DNA from: DATBGO01 sp036558005
GTDB taxonomy: Bacteria; Actinomycetota; Actinomycetes; Streptosporangiales; Streptosporangiaceae
Assembly (NCBI GenBank): GCA_036558005.1
Contig: DATBGO010000014.1
Coordinates: 51,996-115,995 of the forward strand
Direction: 5' to 3'
DNA: 64,000 bases
In this document: in pieces, positions 58,517 through 64,000 of the stretch
How the letters are laid out: each line of letters begins with the position of its first letter
Numbering within the stretch: the first letter of the stretch is position 1
Notes under the pieces: model-generated
Told to the model about the DNA's origin: nothing
What the model saw: the letters and a program-made list of their open reading frames with translations, nothing else
Databases searched by the model: none
Program-made: the position numbers and the translations under genes

Positions 58517-60228
58517 CCGGGCTCCTCCGGGGGCAGGTCGGCCAGCGCCTCGGCGATGGCGTCCTCGTCGTCGCCCGACGAGCCGATCACGTTGATCAGC
58601 ACGTGCAGCACCGCGTGCCGGTCCTCGCCCAGGTCCAGCAGCCGCTGGGCGGCATCCCACAGCTCGGGCGGGTCGCCGCGCCAGAGCCGGTCGGCGAGCG
58701 CCAGGTGCCGGTCGATGTGCCGGCTGTCGGCGGGCCGGTCGCCGGTCTCGTCGTGGTAGGCGGCCAGCAGCATCCGCCGGTCGGCCGGCTCGGCCGGGCT
58801 GAGCGCGCCGAGGTCGGTGCCGCGGTAGTTGCCGCGCAGCACCGGGAACGCGAACGCCCGGCGGGGCAGCGCCTCCAGGTCGGAGTCGGGCAGCAGCCGG
58901 CTGACCAGGGCCGGCTCCAGGCCGAACGACGCCGGGTCGTGGTAGACCTTGGTGAAGGTGCCCATCGAGTCGTACACCGCGTCCAGGGTGGCGCCGATCG
59001 CCGGCTTGTCGTGCCCGGACCGGGCCCCGGCCCAGCGGATCCAGGCCGCCAGCACGTGCGGCATCGCGTGCTGCTCGGCGGGCCGGAGCATCACCTTCCT
59101 GGGCAGCCAGTCCAGCATGAACTTCTCCGCCTTCGCCGGGCTCATCCGCAGCGGGCGGCCGAAGTCCTGCTCACAGCCGTAGTCGATGATGTGGTCGGCG
59201 CACCGGCTGGCCGCTTCCCGGTCGGACAGGTCCTCGGCCTCGTCGGAGGCAAGGAACTCGGCCACCAGCATCGCCCTGCGGTCCTTGCGCCAGGCAGGCC
59301 GCTTGAGGCCGGAACTGCCGCGGGGCGCGGGCGGCAGGGTGTGCACCCGGGCCCTGATGAACGCGTGATAGGCCGGGAACGAGCTGCTGACCGGCGGGTC
59401 GGCGAGCGAGTCGGTGGCCGCCAGGGCGGCTTCCAGCAGGCCGCGGGCCTGCGGCGGGTCCAGCGGGGCGAAGACCGGGCGGCCGCCGCCCGCGGCGGCA
59501 CCGGTGCCGCCCTTCTCGGCGGTGCGGCCGGTGCCGGGGCTGGCCGGGCCGGGGCTGGCTGCGCCGGGGCTGGCCGGGCCTGGCGTGCCCGCGCTGGCGT
59601 TGCGGCAGTAGTCGAGCAGCTTGGTCACCTGGGAGGTGACCCAGCCGTCGCGGGCGATGCCGCCGGCGTTGTAGTCCACCACCACGACCAGCGCGTGCTG
59701 CTCCTCGCCGGCGTAGCTGAAGATGCAGACGACCTCGTCCCGGTCGCCGAAGGCGTCGGAGTTCACGTAGCACTGGGCGGAGGTGACCGCGCCGACGTGC
59801 TCGGCCCAGCCCGGCCTGGCCACGCCGCGCTCCATCATCGCCAGCGCGGCCCGCTCGGCCCTGGCCGCCTGGCGGGGGGTGCCCAGGCAGGCGATGCCCG
59901 ACAGCAGCGCCAGCGCCGCCGGGCTGCCCTGCTGCGCCGCGTAGGCGATCAGCCCCTCGCCGACGAGCTCTTCGACGTTGGCCCGCTGGCGGCGCACGTC
60001 CCGCCGGCTCCCGCGCCCCGAGCGCTGGCCCCACCAGGTGCCGAGCAGCTCGCTGACCATCAGCTCGGCGTCCAGCGGGCTGCGGATGGCCAGCAGTTCC
60101 CTGGCCGCCCGCAGCATCTCGGCGAACAGCGTGTTCGGCGGCGCGGATACTGCGCTCTGCCGCTGCCTCGGCGAGCTTGAGTAACCGGGCCTGCCGTGCG
60201 GGTCACTGCGTCGGCTCGGCGTCGTCAC
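58513..60228 (-). CDS. Unknown actinobacterial protein, 571 aa
   Basis: I do not recognise the family. The protein looks soluble and mostly helical. An N-terminal region of about 30 polar residues comes first, then FAEMLRAARELLAIRSPLDA and LMVSELLGTWWGQRSGRGSR. A middle part contains VVCIFSYAGEEQHALVVVVD, probably a beta-rich core. A low-complexity Pro/Gly/Ala/Ser stretch (about 214-245) divides it from a C-terminal half with RKVMLRPAEQHAMPHVLAAW, IRWAG and many Asp/Glu pairs. The stop overlaps the pxpA start (GTGA), so the three genes are probably co-translated. A link to 5-oxoproline metabolism is not evident from sequence. Confidence 0.75.
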   Translation of the reverse strand: MTTPSRRSDPHGRPGYSSSPRQRQSAVSAPPNTLFAEMLRAARELLAIRSPLDAELMVSELLGTWWGQRSGRGSRRDVRRQRANVEELVGEGLIAYAAQQGSPAALALLSGIACLGTPRQAARAERAALAMMERGVARPGWAEHVGAVTSAQCYVNSDAFGDRDEVVCIFSYAGEEQHALVVVVDYNAGGIARDGWVTSQVTKLLDYCRNASAGTPGPASPGAASPGPASPGTGRTAEKGGTGAAAGGGRPVFAPLDPPQARGLLEAALAATDSLADPPVSSSFPAYHAFIRARVHTLPPAPRGSSGLKRPAWRKDRRAMLVAEFLASDEAEDLSDREAASRCADHIIDYGCEQDFGRPLRMSPAKAEKFMLDWLPRKVMLRPAEQHAMPHVLAAWIRWAGARSGHDKPAIGATLDAVYDSMGTFTKVYHDPASFGLEPALVSRLLPDSDLEALPRRAFAFPVLRGNYRGTDLGALSPAEPADRRMLLAAYHDETGDRPADSRHIDRHLALADRLWRGDPPELWDAAQRLLDLGEDRHAVLHVLINVIGSSGDDEDAIAEALADLPPEEPG

Positions 60229-60699
60229 GTCGCTAGCCTTTCAGATGCACGGCAGGTCATGCCATGCCTGAGCGCGGCGCGCCGGTTGTTTCTGCGCGTA
60301 CCGCTGGCAGCGGGACGTTGATGGGCAACTCTGCGGAACAAGCCATTGGCGCATTAAGCCAGGAAACCACGACCGGGGCCCCGAGTTGGCCCCGAAGCGG
60401 GAGGCTGCCGGTATCTGCCGCCCTGGCCTGCCAGGCCAGCCAAAGCAGGATAGGCTGGTAGCGGCAGATGTGCGGGCGTGAACCGGACGCCACCGCGTGC
60501 GCGGCGCGCACATGCCGTGCAACGGGGCGCGACGCCTGCCGAGTGAGTGTCTCATCGCGATGCTGCGTTCATGGAATGACGCCGAGTTGTCGCCGCGCGC
60601 ACTCTCGCGCGCGTTTCAGCCGCTAGCCTTTTTCTGTCTGCGGTGAGCAGGAAGGAGCCGCTCCATGGCGCACGCTCGCACGGGTGCGGGGGTAGCCCC
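60229..60699 (+). other. Intergenic region with a stem-loop and a small upstream ORF
   Basis: ATCTGCCGC (60413-60421) and GCGGCAGAT (60461-60469) form a perfect 9-bp stem. Inside it lies a hairpin, CTGGCC/GGCCAG (60423-60428, 60434-60439), and alternatively CCAGCC pairs with GGCTGG. ATG 60665 after AAGGAG opens a 12-codon frame (MAHARTGAGVAP) that ends in TGA overlapping the next start (ATGA at 60700). No other gene is supported; the region probably carries the promoters of both flanking genes. Confidence 0.4.
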
Positions 60700-62904
60700 A
60701 TGAGCACCGGAACCTCGGTGCCCAAGCCTCGTGTGTCCGGCATGGACGTATCGGACTCCGCCCTCCTGGCCACGCTGCTCAGCGAGGCGCCGATCGGGTT
60801 CGCGTTCTTCGGACCCGATCTGCGGCTGCGCCGGATCAACCAGACCCTGGCCCGGCTCACCGGCGCCGACCCGGCCGATCACATCGGCAAGCTGCCCGCC
60901 CAGATCTGGGCCGGCTACCTGGGCTCGCGGGCCGAGTCGGCGATCCGGCACGTGCTGGCCCAGGACGAGCCGCTGTTCGAGGCCGACCAGCAGATCACCG
61001 TGCCGGCCGGGCACCAGCAGACCGAGCCAGGCCAGGTGCAGGCCAGCGCGCAGCAGGACGGCCCGGCCGGCGGGCAGCCAGGCCGCCAGGTGTGGCACTG
61101 GGCGCTGTCCTGGTTCCCTTCCCACGACGGCAACGGGGAGACCAGCGGGGTGGCGCTGATCGCGGTGGACATCACCGAGCGCCGCCGGTCGGAGGAGGCG
61201 GTCCGGCGCAGCGAGGAGCGCTACCGGTCGCTGGTGCAGGCCGGCGCCCAGGTGGTGTGGGTGACCACGCCGGCCGGGCAGGTCGCAGAGGACTCGCCGG
61301 AATGGCGGACGATCACCGGGCAGACGGCGCAGGAGTACCTGGGCAGCGGCTGGCTGGACGCGATCCACCCGGAGGACAGGGAGCGGGTCGAGCGGGACTG
61401 GCAGGACTGCGTCGGCACCGGGAAGATCTTCGACAGCCGGTACCGGGTCCGCACCAAGACCGGGTCGTACCGGCACTACGACGTGCGGGCGGTGCCGATC
61501 GAGCGGGACGGCAAGATCGTCGAGTGGGTCGGCGCCAGCACCGATGTCACCGGCCAGCGCGAGGCCGAGGAGATGCGGGGCCGGCTGACCGAGCAGCTGT
61601 CGGCGGCGGCGCTGCGGACCGCCCGGCTGCAGCAGGCGACCTCGATGCTGGCCGAGGCGCTCACCGTCGTGCAGGTGGTCGAGGTGATCACCCAGGTGGG
61701 CCGGTCGGCTATCGGCGCCGAACGGTCCGCGGTGGCGATGCTCGACCCGGAGCGGCTGCGGCTCAAGACGATCAACCCCGGCGGGCTGCCCGACAGCGTG
61801 GGCTCGCCGACCGGCGACATCCCGCTGGACACCCCGACGGTGATGACCGCGGCCATCATGGCCAGGCGGCCGCTGCTGATCGAGAGCCCCGACGGGCTGC
61901 GGGCGACGTTCGAGGGCGAGGCGAATGTCGACCTGTTCCTGGCGCACAGCGACGAGCGGGCCTGGGTGGGCCTGCCGCTGCTGTCCTCCGGCGCTCCGCT
62001 GGGCGCGCTGCGGTTCTCCTTCACCCGGCCCAGGAAGATCACCGAGGAGGAGCGGGTCTTCCTGGAGGCGCTGGCCGGGCAGTGCGCGCTCGCGCTGGAG
62101 CGGGCGACCATGTTCGAGCGCGAGCACAACACGGCCGAGACGCTGCAGCGCAGCCTGCTGCCCGACAACCTGCCGACCGTGCCAGGGATCATCCTGGAGG
62201 CCAGCTACCTGCCGGTGACCAGGAACATGGAGATCGGCGGCGACTGGTACGACGCGTTCCGGCTGCCCGACGGCAAGCTGGCGGTGGCCGCCGGGGACGT
62301 CATGGGCAAGGGCCTCAACGCGGCCGCCGGGATGGGCCGGGTCCGCAACGCGCTGCGCGCGCTGGCGCTGACCGACCCACGGCCGGCCGCGGTGCTGGCC
62401 GGGCTGGACCGGCTGTTCATCGCCACCGAGACCGAAGAGCAGGTCACCACCGTGGCCTACCTGGTGATCGACCCGGCGACCGGGGACGGGATGGCGGGCA
62501 ACGCCGGCCACCTGCCGCCGCTGCTGCTGGCGCCTGGCGCCGCGCCGCGGCTGGACCCGACCGAGGCGGGCACCCCGCTTGGCTGGGCCAGCCCGCGCCA
62601 GCAGTACGCCTTCCGGCTGCCGCCAGGCAACACCGCGGTGCTCTATTCCGATGGACTGGTGGAGAACCGCAGGCGCGGCCTGGACACGGGCCTGGACGAG
62701 CTGGTGGCGGTGGCGGCCAGGGCCCCGGCCGCGGTGCTCGCCTATCCGGCGAGATTGCTCGACTACCTGGTTGAACACATGCTCACCGGATACGAACAAG
62801 ACGATGACGTGACCGTGCTGGTGCTGCATCACCCAGCGCGTGACGGCGTGGTCCCGGTCGGCCGGGGCAGCGTCAGGGGAATTTCAAGAAGGGGCAAAGC
62901 ATGA
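60700..62904 (+). CDS. PAS-GAF-PP2C (SpoIIE-type) serine phosphatase
   Basis: 734 aa. A first PAS domain (about 15-95, LLSEAPIGFAFFGPDLRLRR) and a second (about 175-300, YRSLVQAGAQVVWVTTPAGQ, then WLDAIHPEDRERVERDWQDC) are followed by a GAF domain (about 325-475). The C-terminal SpoIIE/PP2C domain (about 500-715) has GGDWYDAFRLPDGKLAVAAG, then DVMGKGLNAA and DDDVTVLVL, with the metal-binding Asp residues. Such proteins dephosphorylate anti-anti-sigma factors in response to a sensed signal. The start at 60700 overlaps a 12-codon frame by ATGA; a GTG at 60643 is the alternative. It lies directly upstream of the principal sigma gene. Confidence 0.85.
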   Translation: MSTGTSVPKPRVSGMDVSDSALLATLLSEAPIGFAFFGPDLRLRRINQTLARLTGADPADHIGKLPAQIWAGYLGSRAESAIRHVLAQDEPLFEADQQITVPAGHQQTEPGQVQASAQQDGPAGGQPGRQVWHWALSWFPSHDGNGETSGVALIAVDITERRRSEEAVRRSEERYRSLVQAGAQVVWVTTPAGQVAEDSPEWRTITGQTAQEYLGSGWLDAIHPEDRERVERDWQDCVGTGKIFDSRYRVRTKTGSYRHYDVRAVPIERDGKIVEWVGASTDVTGQREAEEMRGRLTEQLSAAALRTARLQQATSMLAEALTVVQVVEVITQVGRSAIGAERSAVAMLDPERLRLKTINPGGLPDSVGSPTGDIPLDTPTVMTAAIMARRPLLIESPDGLRATFEGEANVDLFLAHSDERAWVGLPLLSSGAPLGALRFSFTRPRKITEEERVFLEALAGQCALALERATMFEREHNTAETLQRSLLPDNLPTVPGIILEASYLPVTRNMEIGGDWYDAFRLPDGKLAVAAGDVMGKGLNAAAGMGRVRNALRALALTDPRPAAVLAGLDRLFIATETEEQVTTVAYLVIDPATGDGMAGNAGHLPPLLLAPGAAPRLDPTEAGTPLGWASPRQQYAFRLPPGNTAVLYSDGLVENRRRGLDTGLDELVAVAARAPAAVLAYPARLLDYLVEHMLTGYEQDDDVTVLVLHHPARDGVVPVGRGSVRGISRRGKA

Positions 62905-63202
62905 CGCTCGCGGGTACCATTCCAGCGCGCGGGGCCATGTTGGCGCGGGGAATCTCGCGGCAACGGCTCGCAGCGGTACGACCTACCCGCAGACTCCGCC
63001 TAAGGTGGTTGGCGGGAGACGAGTTCGTTCCAGGTGCGACGTCCCGTGGCAGGGGCTGGCTTGTGGCGAGGTCCTGACAGCATGGCCCGCGCGGTAGGGT
63101 CCGTTTTCGCGATAGGTACGCAGGAGAGGTGTCAGTGTCGCCTGCTAGTTCGGTGAGCCAGGGGTGGATCATGGCACGGCCCGCCAGCCAGCGAAGGAAG
63201 GG
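62905..63202 (+). promoter_or_regulatory. Intergenic region before the sigma factor gene
   Basis: Almost 300 bases with no gene. It must hold the promoter of the following sigma factor gene unless that is read through from the phosphatase gene. GAAGGAAGGG at 63193-63202 is the ribosome site. I could not pick a clear -35/-10 pair or terminator. Confidence 0.4.
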
Positions 63203-64000
63203 GTGACCGCGGTGGCAAGCGCGGCAAGCTCCGCAGCGCGGAAGCAGGCGAGATCAGGCCAGGCCGCGAGGGTGCCGGCCCGCAAGGGCGGCGGGCGGTC
63301 CGGCGACCAGCTGCCGGGCAAGCGCGCTGAGGCCGCTGTCGCGCTGGTCGGCGACGAGGCGCCCGGTCAGGACCAGCGCGGCGGCGCGGCGGCGGGCGGT
63401 AAGCGCCCTGGCCGCCGGCCCAGGTCCGGATCGGGCCGCGGGGCCGGCCCAGGGACTGACGAGCGCTCGGCCAGCGGCGAGGGCCCGCAGCGCCCGCGCG
63501 GCAAGGGCGGGACCAGCCCGGACGGCGCGGCCGTGGACGAGGACGGCAGCTACCCGGATCAGGCAGGAGACGGAGCGGACATCGAAGCCGAGCTGGATGT
63601 GGACGCGGACCTCGAGGCTGATGTCGATCTTGATGTCGACGCGGAGCTCGCGGACCTGACCGAGCTGGCCGAGGACGATGACGCCGATGACGTGATCATC
63701 GAGCTGGATTCGGACGACGCCGACACCGAGGCCGGGCTGGCCGAAGCGGCAGGCGCCGACGCCGACGACGTCGATGAGGCCGATGACGCCGATGACGGGC
63801 CGCCCGCGGCGGCGGTCAAGGACGCCGGGCAGGCCACCGTGGCCGGCCCGGCCGCCCGCAGCGGCAAGCCGGCCGGCGAGGAGGGCGAGGACGAGGAGTT
63901 CGTCTACGGGGACGACGACGAGGACCTGCCCGCGGCGCAGGTGGCGGTGGCCGGGGCCACCTCGGACCCGGTCAAGGACTACCTCAAGCAGATCGGCAAG
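63203..64000 (+). CDS. rpoD: Principal RNA polymerase sigma factor (HrdB/RpoD), 5' part
   Basis: Partial gene: 266 codons are open to the window edge. The last residues, SDPVKDYLKQIGK, are the beginning of sigma region 1.2, highly conserved in HrdB/SigA. Before that lies a long low-complexity region 1.1: basic and Gly/Arg-rich (about 10-105), then strongly acidic (about 110-195, with many DADD and ELD repeats), as in other actinobacterial principal sigma factors. The start is GTG 63203 or GTG 63212; the second has the better distance to GAAGGAAGG. Confidence 0.88.
   Translation, partial: MTAVASAASSAARKQARSGQAARVPARKGGGRSGDQLPGKRAEAAVALVGDEAPGQDQRGGAAAGGKRPGRRPRSGSGRGAGPGTDERSASGEGPQRPRGKGGTSPDGAAVDEDGSYPDQAGDGADIEAELDVDADLEADVDLDVDAELADLTELAEDDDADDVIIELDSDDADTEAGLAEAAGADADDVDEADDADDGPPAAAVKDAGQATVAGPAARSGKPAGEEGEDEEFVYGDDDEDLPAAQVAVAGATSDPVKDYLKQIGK

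Noticed and set aside
60241..60555. 104-aa minus-strand frame before the PP2C gene
   Set aside because: Arg/Pro/Ser-rich random-looking translation without a ribosome site.
63559..63867. 102-aa minus-strand Ser/Ala-rich frame
   Set aside because: Antisense of the acidic, Asp/Ala-rich region of the sigma factor.

Overview
The window is GC-rich, densely coded chromosomal DNA of a filamentous-type actinobacterium. The signs are frequent GTG starts, an actinobacterial lexA / chiZ-like / nrdR / nrdJ block, a DUF3618 protein, a fused CopC-CopD protein and the start of an HrdB/RpoD-type sigma factor at the right edge. I cannot name the genus. No rRNA, CRISPR array, insertion sequence or phage block was seen.

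Layout. (1) 1-730: a thiol peroxidase (bcp), a tRNA with anticodon UAG and a strong terminator. (2) About 870-16,680: a copper-type cassette. It holds two tandem copies of [palindromic operator - 26-codon upstream ORF - Met-rich membrane-anchored protein - giant multicopper oxidase (MCO) of about 1,700 aa], the remnant of a third copy, then a YcnI-like protein and a CopC-CopD fusion. The same CCCCTAGGGG-type palindrome occurs at four places. This cassette is the best candidate for a poorly described system. Each giant MCO looks like three fused two-domain laccase units that keep one complete copper site, split between domains 2 and 3. (3) 17,084-23,203: a LuxR-type regulator with two HTH domains, a small hypothetical protein, a VapBC pair, a HAD hydrolase, a secreted phosphatase-like protein and DUF3618. 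(4) 23,218-26,478: gcvT-gcvH coupled to an alanine-racemase-fold enzyme, and a pterin dehydratase. (5) 26,899-35,609: a P450 and a 2,445-aa iterative-PKS-like protein in which the catalytic residues of KS, AT, KR and DH all appear to be replaced.

(6) 35,950-38,585: leuS behind a Leu-codon leader peptide and a terminator. (7) 38,637-48,214: lexA, an SOS-type LysM protein, nrdR, and a class II ribonucleotide reductase gene (nrdJ) carrying four inteins, so that 1,404 of 2,362 residues are intein. (8) 48,392-50,293: a second VapBC pair and a Fic protein with its own operator repeats. (9) 50,369-58,516: a WYL regulator divergent from a VOC protein, an amidohydrolase, a membrane-anchored double AAA+ ATPase and 5-oxoprolinase genes (pxpA, fused pxpBC). 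(10) 58,513-64,000: a 571-aa unknown protein, a PAS-GAF-PP2C phosphatase and the 5' part of the principal sigma factor.

The cassette genes probably work outside the membrane: His-brace copper binders (YcnI, CopC), a copper permease (CopD) and metal- or phenol-oxidising MCOs with Met-rich partners. This role is inferred from motifs and gene order. Domain and motif calls were made by reading the translations; no database search was run.
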